From Dehalococcoidia bacterium UBA5748 (GTDB taxonomy: Bacteria > Chloroflexota > Dehalococcoidia > Dehalococcoidales > UBA5627), in contig DIFM01000043.1 in the NCBI GenBank assembly GCA_002419135.1, positions 1 through 13,247 on the forward strand: a stretch of DNA of 13,247 nt, in the 5' to 3' direction. The position numbers and the translations under genes were made by a program. Positions within the stretch are counted from its first letter, which is position 1. Each line of letters opens with the position of its first letter. Positions 1 to 6,352 of the stretch are shown piece by piece. The notes beneath the pieces were generated by a model, which was not told the origin of the DNA, made no database searches, and saw nothing but the letters and a program-made list of their open reading frames with translations.

Positions 1-268
1 TTTTACGTTTTAGGGTCTTATCCCCGGGTGCTAAGGCGGATAACCTGTATCCCCCTTTCTTAAGCCTCTGTTTCCAGAGATAGACGGTCGAACGCCCCTT
101 ACCAAAGGCCTTCCCGGTAGCTTGTTCGCTGTATTCATCGAAGAATTCGATTATTTTTATTCTTTCTTCAATTACCTTTTGTTTTGGGTGGTCCAGTATA
201 TCATTTAACTTTTCCATCCAATGATTGTAACCGCTGTGATAATAACTTTCTACATAGATCTGTTTCAC
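1..268 (-). CDS. Transposase/integrase, N-terminal fragment (runs off left edge)
   Basis: Eighty-nine codons are visible from a GTG start at 266-268 to the window edge. An AGAGGAG ribosome binding site at 274-280 sits 5 nt upstream. The protein begins VKQIYVESYYHSGYNHW, and an HTH-like segment follows around residues 47-75 (EQATGKAFGKGRSTVYLWKQ). This part has the look of a DNA-binding recognition helix, and the basic stretch RLSALAPGDKTLKRK comes next. That layout, an HTH followed by a basic linker, is typical of DDE transposases and integrases of the IS481/IS3-like kind, with the catalytic core expected further left. The catalytic residues are outside the window, so the family cannot be fixed and the element cannot be called intact. 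It could also be a non-mobile HTH protein, though that is less likely. It lies beside AT-rich DNA, which suggests an accessory segment. Confidence 0.68.
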   Translation of the reverse strand, partial: MKQIYVESYYHSGYNHWMEKLNDILDHPKQKVIEERIKIIEFFDEYSEQATGKAFGKGRSTVYLWKQRLKKGGYRLSALAPGDKTLKRK

Positions 269-270
269 TT

Positions 271-301
271 GGACTCCTCTGTTTTCCTTTCTTCAGAGTC
301 C
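271..301 (-). promoter_or_regulatory. Hairpin covering the ribosome binding site of the transposase fragment
   Basis: GGACTC at 271-276 and GAGTCC at 296-301 form a perfect 6-bp inverted repeat with a 19-nt loop. On the minus-strand transcript the 3' arm takes up part of the AGAGGAG ribosome binding site, 2 nt from the GTG start. Hairpins that mask transposase translation signals are known in several insertion sequences. The function here is an inference, and the stem is short. Confidence 0.35.
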
Positions 302-430
302 AATATGTTTCTGAACTTTTGCATCTACTGAACATAATAAGAATTGACGGGCGAATAAATGGGCTGTATTTACACTCTAAATTTCAGCAGAATCAGATGG
401 TTACTAATTAAGTTGTTGTGCTGGAGGAAT

Positions 431-467
431 CCCGACCTGTCGAGACGCCGAAGCATCCGGGGTCGGG
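431..467. repeat. Inverted repeat, 7-bp arms
   Basis: CCCGACC at 431-437 pairs with GGTCGGG at 461-467 across a 23-nt spacer. There is no T-run on either side, so it is not a typical intrinsic terminator. It is probably part of a dispersed intergenic repeat. Confidence 0.4.
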
Positions 468-586
468 TGAAAATTAAACCCCGCCCCCAGGATCCTCTGC
501 CCCGATAAATAGGGACTCCGGGATGACAGGCTTTTCGGTAAGCTTTTTAAACTAAGCGAGAGGACAAGTGAGTAAAGAATTAGGTT

Positions 587-1303
587 TTAATTTCCCTGAT
601 TATTGATTAATTTAATGAATTCTTCTTTTACTAACTTCCTTCCGATACTGCTATACTTGGATACTAGTTTTTTATGCTTAGGATTAAGTGGGTCATATTG
701 TATAAAATCTTGTATTTCTTCTTCTAATTTTTCTGATAAAAAACCTAATATCCTAGAGTTATTAATTTTACTATGGCTTACGAAATCTCGAATATGCTTA
801 ATTTCAATTCTATCGTTATTTTTATCATAATCATCGGGATGAAATTCCTCTAAGATAATATAGTAATTTCTTATGGCATATTCGGGGGACATATCTTTGG
901 CATCATTAGCCAATATTAAAAGTCTCCTATAATCCATTTTTGAAAAGAATGTATTATTCGGCAATCTTGGTGTACCACAGATATAACAGTCTAAACTAAT
1001 AGAAGTACTTTTTTCTAATGTATAAGGTAAATTTTCTGGTTTCTCTTTTATTCTACTTTTATAAGGAGGTAAAAGTAGACCATAGCCAAACTGTAAATAA
1101 TCAAGGAAATACTTAAGCTTGTTTTTTGATAATTCTATAATATCACGATCTTCAGAATCTTCTGTTTCCAGCGTATGATTGATTACAGTAAGGTAATCAT
1201 CAGTATACTCAAGAGTGATATTCAGGCTCTGATATGAATACACCTTGTTGGCAACTGGCAGACCTTGTTCAAACCTGTGTTCTACTTCCCATAAATATGA
1301 CAT
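587..1303 (-). CDS. Hypothetical protein with a HEPN-like R-x4-H motif
   Basis: I do not recognise the family of this 238-residue protein with confidence. It has no signal peptide or membrane segment, so it is probably cytoplasmic. Residues 1-100 look like a beta-rich N-terminal region and residues 120-238 look helical. A CYICG motif lies at 106-110. The stretch IKHIRDFVSHSKI carries R172 and H177, an R-x4-H pair as in HEPN-fold ribonucleases and nucleotidyltransferase-associated proteins; this match is suggestive only. The ATG start at 1303 is preceded by a modest AAGG ribosome binding site. The coding sequence is clearly richer in A and T than lexA and rel beside it, with many AAT, AAA and TTA codons, which suggests recent acquisition. 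It lies 44 nt downstream of lexA on the same strand with no terminator visible between them, so read-through from the SOS-controlled lexA promoter is possible. No partner antitoxin is visible. Confidence 0.6.
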   Translation of the reverse strand: MSYLWEVEHRFEQGLPVANKVYSYQSLNITLEYTDDYLTVINHTLETEDSEDRDIIELSKNKLKYFLDYLQFGYGLLLPPYKSRIKEKPENLPYTLEKSTSISLDCYICGTPRLPNNTFFSKMDYRRLLILANDAKDMSPEYAIRNYYIILEEFHPDDYDKNNDRIEIKHIRDFVSHSKINNSRILGFLSEKLEEEIQDFIQYDPLNPKHKKLVSKYSSIGRKLVKEEFIKLINNQGN

Positions 1304-1347
1304 ATAAGACCTTAATTACGCATAATTATTAACAAAATCAATAGTTA

Positions 1348-1995
1348 CTAATCCAGCTGGCGAATGACGGCAATTACCCTGCCCTGCACTTCGATATTGT
1401 CGGGGCTGGCGTATATGGGTTGCATCTGACTGTTTGCCGGTTGGAGGCGGATTTTACCTGAGGGTTCGAGGAAGAACTTCTTGAGAGTCGCTTCTTTTTC
1501 GGATTTTAGCCAGACCGCGGCGGTTTCTCCGTTTTCCACAAAACTGACGGATTGCAGAAGAACGATATCTCCATCGTTAATGAGGTCTTCAATCATTGAA
1601 TTACCCTTTACTTTAAGGGCGTAAACCCCCTCCCTGCCGCGTATGATATCGCGGGTCACCTCGATAGTGTCTGCATTTGAAGTAACATCCCAGGTATCGT
1701 TATCCGGAACGGGTATCGGCTGACCGGCAGCAATCTGCCCGGTGACGGGAATATTAAGAATGTTTGACGAATCTGGAGGAGAGGGCAACTCGATGCCTCG
1801 CGATACTTCCCTGTGGCGGCGGATGGCACCCTTTTTTTCAAGTATCTTCAGATTGTAATCAACAACAGAAGTAGAGCTTAAACCGCATCCGGCCACTATA
1901 TCGCGCACACTGGGGGGATAATTATTATCCAGCCAGAAATTGCGTATAAACTCAACAATGCGTCGCTGCTTATCCGATAGCTCCCCGGTCTTCAA
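1348..1995 (-). CDS. lexA: LexA repressor
   Basis: This is the transcriptional repressor of the SOS DNA-damage response. It cleaves itself when stimulated by RecA filaments. Residues 1-70 form the winged-helix DNA-binding domain (DKQRRIVEFI, then YPPSVRDIVAGCGLSSTSVV as the helix-turn-helix). Residues 80-215 form the S24 peptidase-like domain. The self-cleavage site is A90-G91 in TGQIAAGQP, the nucleophile is S133 in KGNSM, and the general base is K172 in EATLKK; all three are present, so the protein should be active. The length of 215 residues is normal. The start is a TTG at 1993-1995 behind a TGAGGT ribosome binding site 7 nt away, and no better start lies upstream because the operator and promoter occupy that DNA. 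It is autoregulated: a perfect SOS box lies 16 nt upstream of the start. The AT-rich gene downstream may be co-transcribed. Confidence 0.97.
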   Translation of the reverse strand: MKTGELSDKQRRIVEFIRNFWLDNNYPPSVRDIVAGCGLSSTSVVDYNLKILEKKGAIRRHREVSRGIELPSPPDSSNILNIPVTGQIAAGQPIPVPDNDTWDVTSNADTIEVTRDIIRGREGVYALKVKGNSMIEDLINDGDIVLLQSVSFVENGETAAVWLKSEKEATLKKFFLEPSGKIRLQPANSQMQPIYASPDNIEVQGRVIAVIRQLD

Positions 1996-2011
1996 TACTA
2001 TAACCTCACAA

Positions 2012-2023
2012 GAACATCTGTTC
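2012..2023. promoter_or_regulatory. LexA operator (SOS box)
   Basis: GAACATCTGTTC is a perfect GAAC-N4-GTTC dyad, the Gram-positive style LexA box. It covers the position where transcription from the adjacent lexA promoter should start (near 2021), so bound LexA would block its own transcription. Confidence 0.85.
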
Positions 2024-2027
2024 TGTT

Positions 2028-2056
2028 ATTTTAGAACAATCGGAGCACACTGTCAA
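2028..2056 (-). promoter_or_regulatory. lexA promoter
   Basis: Read on the minus strand, there is a perfect -35 TTGACA (2051-2056), a 17-bp spacer and a -10 TAAAAT (2028-2033, 5 of 6 consensus). The predicted start falls inside the SOS box, and the ribosome binding site and TTG start follow. Confidence 0.8.
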
Positions 2057-2086
2057 CCAATAGATGCGAAAATAATATAAACAAGC

Positions 2087-2107
2087 AGCTGCCGAAAATC
2101 GGCAGCT
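2087..2107 (-). terminator. Rho-independent terminator of rpsT
   Basis: AGCTGCCGA (2087-2095) and TCGGCAGCT (2099-2107) form a perfect 9-bp stem with a 3-nt loop. On the minus strand it is followed by a T-rich but interrupted tract (TGTTTATATTATTTT). It lies 36 nt past the rpsT stop codon and upstream of the lexA promoter. Confidence 0.7.
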
Positions 2108-2142
2108 TACTGATGAATACTGAAGCGTCTCGAAAAAGCGGT

Positions 2143-2421
2143 CTATTCGGTAGAAGCCGCTTTGGCTTTGTTTAGCCTTTTTTCCAACCTTGACTTGTGG
2201 CGGGAAGAGTTGTTGGAATGGATAACACCCTTGCCGGCTGCTTTGTCCAGAGCACTGGCAGCGGCTTTAATATCCTGTTCGGCTTTCTGATAATCACCGG
2301 ACGCAATCGACTCTTCCGCTGTTTTCAGCGCAGTTTTAGTCTTGCTGGTGTTAGTTTTGTTTATAGCTCTTCTTTTCAGAGCTTTTCTTTGCTGTTTTTC
2401 TGCTGATTTAATATTAGGCAA
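2143..2421 (-). CDS. rpsT: 30S ribosomal protein S20
   Basis: This is a primary 16S rRNA-binding protein of the small subunit body. The 92-residue sequence is of normal length and has the hallmarks of S20. It starts PNIKSAEKQQRKALKRRAIN, is very rich in lysine, arginine and alanine, has a three-helix pattern, and carries the conserved GVIHSNNSSRHKSRL segment around residues 64-79. The start is a TTG (2419-2421) behind a strong AGGAGGG ribosome binding site (2427-2433) with 5-nt spacing. It has its own promoter in the gap behind rel and its own terminator, so it is probably transcribed alone as well as by read-through from rel. Confidence 0.96.
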   Translation of the reverse strand: MPNIKSAEKQQRKALKRRAINKTNTSKTKTALKTAEESIASGDYQKAEQDIKAAASALDKAAGKGVIHSNNSSRHKSRLEKRLNKAKAASTE

Positions 2422-2446
2422 ATTATCCCTCCTGAATCTGTTTCAC

Positions 2447-2475
2447 ATTATACAATAAAAATTATTTTTAGACAA
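2447..2475 (-). promoter_or_regulatory. rpsT promoter
   Basis: On the minus strand there is a -35-like TTGTCT (2470-2475), a 17-bp spacer and a perfect -10 TATAAT (2447-2452). It lies entirely within the gap between rel and rpsT. The 5' leader would be about 20 nt and would contain the strong ribosome binding site. Confidence 0.7.
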
Positions 2476-2496
2476 AAAGTCAAGCTTTTTAGAAAA

Positions 2497-4707
2497 TTAT
2501 TCCATCAAAGGCTTCTGTTTGAAAGTAGATTCATCCCCGACACGGTTCATACTCAGCACTCCCCTTACTCCTCCGATTCTGCTCAGAATACGACTGAGGT
2601 GTGCCAATCCCTTGGTTTCCACAGTCAAAATGATGGTGGTGGTACGGTCGCCATGTTCGGTTACGGTCATACTGAGTATATTGACCTTTTCCTCGGCTAT
2701 GACAGTAGAGACATCCCGCACCAATCCTACCCTGTCCCAGGCATCCACCTGAACGCTGACCGGATACTGCGCTTCGGTCTGTCCCCACTCCACCTCGATT
2801 AATCTTTCCTTTTCATCTTCGTTGATTACGTTAAAACAATCACGACGATGAATGGTTATACCGCGGCTTCGCGTAACATACCCCACGATATCGTCACCGG
2901 GTACCGGATTGCAGCACTGAGCCAGGTTGGTTAAAAGCTCCCCTACCCCCAGCACCTGCACTTCGGACTTGACCTGTTTTAAGGGGGCTATTTCGGGAAT
3001 CACACGCGGCTGCTCCTGCTGAGATGCCAGTTTTAAAGCTATACTTTCAACATTGATGCCGCCGTAACCGATAGCCGCCAGAAAATCATCTACATTGGTG
3101 TATTTGAAATATTTGGCGATGGACTCGCGGTCGGTGTATTTCAAACCCAGTTGCTTTAATTCCTTATCCAGCAGTATGCGCCCCTGTTCGATGTTGTCTT
3201 CGCGCTCCTGCCTCTTGAACCACTGGCGAATCTTTTCGAGGGCATGCGATGTGTGAACATATCCCAGATGTGAGTTCATCCAATCCCTGCTGGGACCTTT
3301 ATCGCGTTTGGTGGTAATAATTTCCACCACATCACCGTTATTTAACTGAGTATTTAACGATACCAGGCGGTTATTGACCTTTGCTCCGATACAGCGATGC
3401 CCCAGTTCGGTATGAATACGATAGGCAAAATCCAGAGGAGTAGCCCCTTTTGGAAGGTCCTTTACCTCTCCTTTAGGTGTAAATACGAATACCTGGTCGA
3501 TAAAAATATCGGTCTTGACTGATTCGAGGAACTCCTCAGTTCCGGCAAGTTCGCGGTGCCAGTCGATTAACTGGCGCAGCCAGCCGATTCTTTCTTCGTA
3601 AGGCGAATCCTCTTTATTCCCTTCTTTATATTGCCAGTGTGCGGCAATGCCGTATTCATCGGTATAATGCATATCGCGCGTGCGTATTTGAATTTCAATC
3701 GGGGTGGTACCGAACGCCATTACTACGGTATGCAATGATTGATAGCCGTTCGGCTTCGGATTGGCAATATAATCATCGAAAGCCCCGGGAACGGGATGCC
3801 ACATACTGTGCACTATGCCTACGGCATTGTAACAATCCTGCACGGTATCCACCAGCACCCTTAAGGCAAAAAGGTCGTAAATGTCGTTAAACTGCTTCCC
3901 CTGCGCCGAATATTTTTGTATTTTTTGATGGAGGCTGTATAAATGCTTCGGGCGGCCGGTAATGTCTGCCGTAAATCCCATCCGCTCAAATTCCTTCCTG
4001 ATAATGCCGATTACTTTTTCAATAAACTCTTCGCGCTCCGTACGCTTCCCGGCAACCATTTTTGCCAATTGCGCATATCTCTTCGGTTCAAGATAGCGAA
4101 AAGCCAGGTCTTCCAGCTCCCATTTTAACTCCCATATTCCCAGTCGGTGTGCCAGCGGAGCATAAATATCCATCGTTTCTCTGGCTATATGACGCTGTTT
4201 TTCCGCCGGCAATGCAGAAAGTGTACGCATATTATGCAAGCGGTCTGCCAGCTTGATAAACACTACACGCAGGTCTTCCGCCATAGCAACCAGCATTTTT
4301 CTCAAACTCTCAGCCTGCTGCTGGCTGTCGGCGGCGCTGCTTTTGCGGGAAACACCCTCCGGCAAATGTAAAGATAGATGACTTAACTTGGTGACACCGT
4401 CCACCAGTTTGGCAACTTCGGCACCGAATTTTTTCTCAATCTCGGAAAGTGCTATGCCGCAATCCTCACAGACATCGTGCAGCAGAGATGCTGCCAGCGC
4501 GCTGGCATCCATCTGCAAATCGGCAAGAGTAATCGCCACCTGTAACGGATGTTCCAGGTAAGGCTCCCCCGACTCGCGTCGTTGCCCTTCGTGTGCCTTT
4601 TCGGCAAACTTATATGCCTCTTCTACCAGAGAAAGTTTCTCCGGCGGCAGATAAGAGGAAGCTTTCTCCAACAATTTATTGACCGTTGTGTTTTTTTGTT
4701 TTAACAT
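2497..4707 (-). CDS. relA: Bifunctional (p)ppGpp synthetase/hydrolase (Rel/SpoT family)
   Basis: Makes and degrades the stringent-response alarmone (p)ppGpp, using ATP and GTP or GDP; cytoplasmic and ribosome-associated. Numbered from the ATG at 4705-4707 (736 residues), the HD hydrolase domain spans about 35-190 with H53, H77-D78 and D155 present, so hydrolase activity is expected. The synthetase domain spans about 240-360 (RPKHLYSLHQKIQK, then NPKPNGYQSLHT). A TGS domain lies near 400-465 (VFVFTPKGEV). A Cys-containing linker follows (NLAQCCNPVPGDDIVGY, near 594-610), and an ACT domain ends the protein (655-720). The segment between HDVCED and ADRLHNM is about ten residues longer than in the streptococcal enzyme. 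An in-frame TTG at 4737 would add ten residues but lacks a ribosome binding site and overlaps the predicted promoter, so I prefer the ATG. It is divergent from hisS. Confidence 0.95.
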   Translation of the reverse strand: MLKQKNTTVNKLLEKASSYLPPEKLSLVEEAYKFAEKAHEGQRRESGEPYLEHPLQVAITLADLQMDASALAASLLHDVCEDCGIALSEIEKKFGAEVAKLVDGVTKLSHLSLHLPEGVSRKSSAADSQQQAESLRKMLVAMAEDLRVVFIKLADRLHNMRTLSALPAEKQRHIARETMDIYAPLAHRLGIWELKWELEDLAFRYLEPKRYAQLAKMVAGKRTEREEFIEKVIGIIRKEFERMGFTADITGRPKHLYSLHQKIQKYSAQGKQFNDIYDLFALRVLVDTVQDCYNAVGIVHSMWHPVPGAFDDYIANPKPNGYQSLHTVVMAFGTTPIEIQIRTRDMHYTDEYGIAAHWQYKEGNKEDSPYEERIGWLRQLIDWHRELAGTEEFLESVKTDIFIDQVFVFTPKGEVKDLPKGATPLDFAYRIHTELGHRCIGAKVNNRLVSLNTQLNNGDVVEIITTKRDKGPSRDWMNSHLGYVHTSHALEKIRQWFKRQEREDNIEQGRILLDKELKQLGLKYTDRESIAKYFKYTNVDDFLAAIGYGGINVESIALKLASQQEQPRVIPEIAPLKQVKSEVQVLGVGELLTNLAQCCNPVPGDDIVGYVTRSRGITIHRRDCFNVINEDEKERLIEVEWGQTEAQYPVSVQVDAWDRVGLVRDVSTVIAEEKVNILSMTVTEHGDRTTTIILTVETKGLAHLSRILSRIGGVRGVLSMNRVGDESTFKQKPLME

Positions 4708-4722
4708 AAGGATTGTACTTTT

Positions 4723-4751
4723 AGTATAAAGGAACAAAGACTGCTTAGCAA
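4723..4751 (-). promoter_or_regulatory. rel promoter
   Basis: On the minus strand there is a -35 TTGCTA (4746-4751), a 17-bp spacer and a -10 TATACT (4723-4728). The predicted start near 4716 leaves a leader of only about 9 nt before the ATG, with no clear ribosome binding site. Initiation may therefore be near-leaderless. Confidence 0.6.
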
Positions 4752-4753
4752 AG

Positions 4754-4759
4754 TATAAT
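4754..4759 (+). promoter_or_regulatory. hisS promoter, -10 element
   Basis: A perfect TATAAT lies about 50 nt upstream of the hisS start, giving a leader of roughly 45 nt. No good -35 is seen at the expected distance (GGAACA at 4731-4736). The element almost abuts the -35 of the divergent rel promoter. Confidence 0.45.
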
Positions 4760-4810
4760 TTACATCCTTAACGGATTTTTTATTCCCGGTAGGAATAGTC
4801 AGGAGATGAA

Positions 4811-6061
4811 GTGTACCAGGCACCGCGGGGAACAATAGATATTCTGCCAGAAGAACAGGCTTACTGGAGATTTGTAGAGCAGCAAGCGGCATCGATTTGC
4901 AATTTATACGGCTATGAGCGTATCGATACCCCTGTTTTTGAGAATACAAAGCTTTTTGCGCGCGGTATCGGCGACGGAACCGATATCGTCGAAAAGGAGA
5001 TGTATTCTTTTAAGGACAAGGGAGATAATGATATAACATTAAGACCGGAAGGAACAGCCTCTGTCTGCCGCGCTTATATCGAGCACGGTATGGCAAACCT
5101 GCCGCAGCCGGTAAAACTTTATTACCTGACATCGATTTTCAGATACGAAAGGCCGCAGGCCGGGCGGTTGCGCGAGCATCACCAGTTCGGCTATGAAGCC
5201 ATCGGAGATGCCGACCCTGTTATAGACACCGAAGTTATCGAAATGGCTTGGCGCTTTTTTCAATCCCTGGGATTGAAAAAACTGTCTGTGCTAATAAACA
5301 GCATCGGCTGCAAGAAATGCCGCCCCAACTACCTGGAAACCCTGCGCAAATACTATCAAAAGCACACTGCCGACCTGTGTAAGGACTGCCTGACCAGACT
5401 GGAACGGAATACGCTAAGGCTTTTGGATTGTAAACAACCCGCCTGCCAGCAATTTATTGATAGTGCTCCTAAAAGCGTCGATTACCTGTGTGAGGACTGC
5501 GGACAGCACTTTAATTTATTACAGAAATATCTTGATACGATTGGTTTACCTTATTCGGTAAATCACAAGCTGGTCAGAGGGCTGGATTATTATACGAGGA
5601 CTGTTTTTGAGATTCAGCCTGAAATTGAAGGCGGGCAGAGCACCATCGGCGGCGGCGGACGTTATGACAACTTGATTTCCGAACTGGAAGGCAAACCCAC
5701 TCCGGCAGTCGGTTTCGCCACCGGCATAGAGAGGATCATTCTGAACTTAAAAAGAGAGGGTATCACTGTGCCGCCGGTAAACAAGCCTTCCGTATTCGTA
5801 GCCAGTATGGGGGATATCGCCAGAGAAGCTGCCGTTAAACTGTCATCAGACCTGCGGCAGGCAGGCATCGCAGTCGTCCAATCGACCGGCACCAAGAGCC
5901 TTAAAGCACAGCTGAGACAGGCAAATAATCTCAAGGTGCAATATGCCGTTATCATCGGCGATGAAGAGGTTGCCTCGCAAACGGTTGTTTTGAAGGATAT
6001 GACGGGCTCCGGGCAGGAGACTTTACCGCTGGACTGCTTGATTGACAGGTTGGAAGACTAA
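4811..6061 (+). CDS. hisS: Histidine--tRNA ligase
   Basis: Class II aminoacyl-tRNA synthetase that charges tRNA-His with histidine in the cytoplasm. The 416-residue length is normal. It begins MYQAPRGTIDILPEE. Motif 2 includes TLRPEGT (76-82) and the FRYERPQAGRLREHHQFG loop (110-127). The histidine-binding signatures are LVRGLDYYTRT (254-264) and GGGRYDNL (281-288). Motif 3 includes GFATGIERI, and residues 326-416 form the anticodon-binding domain. Four cysteine pairs lie in the insertion region: C167/C170, C190/C193, C207/C212 and C227/C230; these may bind zinc. The start is GTG at 4811 behind CAGGAG at 4800-4805. The stop codon overlaps, tail to tail, the stop of a HIT gene remnant, which shows the ancestral neighbour. 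Confidence 0.97.
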   Translation: MYQAPRGTIDILPEEQAYWRFVEQQAASICNLYGYERIDTPVFENTKLFARGIGDGTDIVEKEMYSFKDKGDNDITLRPEGTASVCRAYIEHGMANLPQPVKLYYLTSIFRYERPQAGRLREHHQFGYEAIGDADPVIDTEVIEMAWRFFQSLGLKKLSVLINSIGCKKCRPNYLETLRKYYQKHTADLCKDCLTRLERNTLRLLDCKQPACQQFIDSAPKSVDYLCEDCGQHFNLLQKYLDTIGLPYSVNHKLVRGLDYYTRTVFEIQPEIEGGQSTIGGGGRYDNLISELEGKPTPAVGFATGIERIILNLKREGITVPPVNKPSVFVASMGDIAREAAVKLSSDLRQAGIAVVQSTGTKSLKAQLRQANNLKVQYAVIIGDEEVASQTVVLKDMTGSGQETLPLDCLIDRLED

Positions 6062-6106
6062 AAACACTCCGCCAGCTTTTTATAGGTTGCGGGAAGCGAT
6101 TCGTTT
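6057..6106. repeat. Left 50-bp direct repeat (att-like), copy of HIT 3' end
   Basis: The copy matches 10475-10524 at 46 of 50 positions in the same orientation. The first 29 bases are identical, followed by four scattered substitutions. Similarity stops sharply after GATTCGTTT. Confidence 0.85.
6058..6106 (-). pseudogene. Remnant of the HIT-family gene, last 15 codons
   Basis: Read on the minus strand this encodes NESLPATYKKLAECF and a TAG stop. The intact HIT protein at 10476-10949 ends NESLAAIYKKLAECF, so 13 of 15 residues match. The stop codon (6058-6060) overlaps the hisS stop (6059-6061). This points to an ancestral order of hisS directly convergent with the HIT gene before the 4.4-kb block came between them. 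Confidence 0.85.
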
Positions 6107-6110
6107 TTCA

Positions 6111-6122
6111 GACAATATTGTC
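6111..6122. repeat. 12-bp perfect palindrome
   Basis: GACAATATTGTC lies 5 nt inside the left direct repeat. It could be a regulator or recombinase binding site, or chance; nothing else supports a role. Confidence 0.3.
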
Positions 6123-6247
6123 AACTTTTCCCCGATACATCCGGACTTAGGATGAGCATAAGCAATCAAGATTGATTAACAATACAGTAACACTTTTGTA
6201 GGTTTTTAGTTGAAAATAAAAGAGAGACCAACAGATAATTAATCACG

Positions 6248-6276
6248 TTGACAATCAGATGGGAGGGCTATATCAT
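6248..6276 (+). promoter_or_regulatory. Promoter of the aldehyde dehydrogenase gene
   Basis: A perfect -35 TTGACA (6248-6253), a 17-bp spacer and a -10 TATCAT (6271-6276, 5 of 6) are present. The predicted leader is about 70 nt and ends in a strong AAGGAGG site. The rest of the gap at 6107-6352 shows no gene. Confidence 0.65.
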
Positions 6277-6352
6277 TGGTTTCAAGGACAAAAATGTTTT
6301 AGGTAGGCTCACTTAGAGTTGATATAGGAAATCCGGGTTAAAGGAGGTTAAG

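Larger units (their letters stand above)
269..586. other. Non-coding region with GC-rich inverted repeats
   Basis: I see no credible gene here. The part at 302-420 is AT-rich and may hold the end of the adjoining transposable element, but no terminal repeat could be identified. The part at 421-540 is much richer in GC. It contains an inverted repeat (CCCGACC 431-437, GGTCGGG 461-467) and ends in GGGACTCCGGGATGACAGG (512-530), which resembles the end of dispersed intergenic repeat elements found in many bacterial genomes. Confidence 0.4.

Noticed and set aside
184..411. Plus-strand open frame of 75 codons
   Set aside because: It overlaps the start of the transposase fragment on the other strand, has no ribosome binding site and does not look like a protein.
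2474..2490. Hairpin AAAAAG/CTTTTT just after rel as a terminator
   Set aside because: The stem is nearly all A-T pairs and overlaps the -35 of the rpsT promoter; it is too weak to call.
4708..4737. Longer rel form starting at TTG 4737
   Set aside because: There is no ribosome binding site, the extra ten codons overlap the predicted rel -10 element, and numbering from the ATG at 4707 puts H53, H77 and D78 exactly where the streptococcal enzyme has them.
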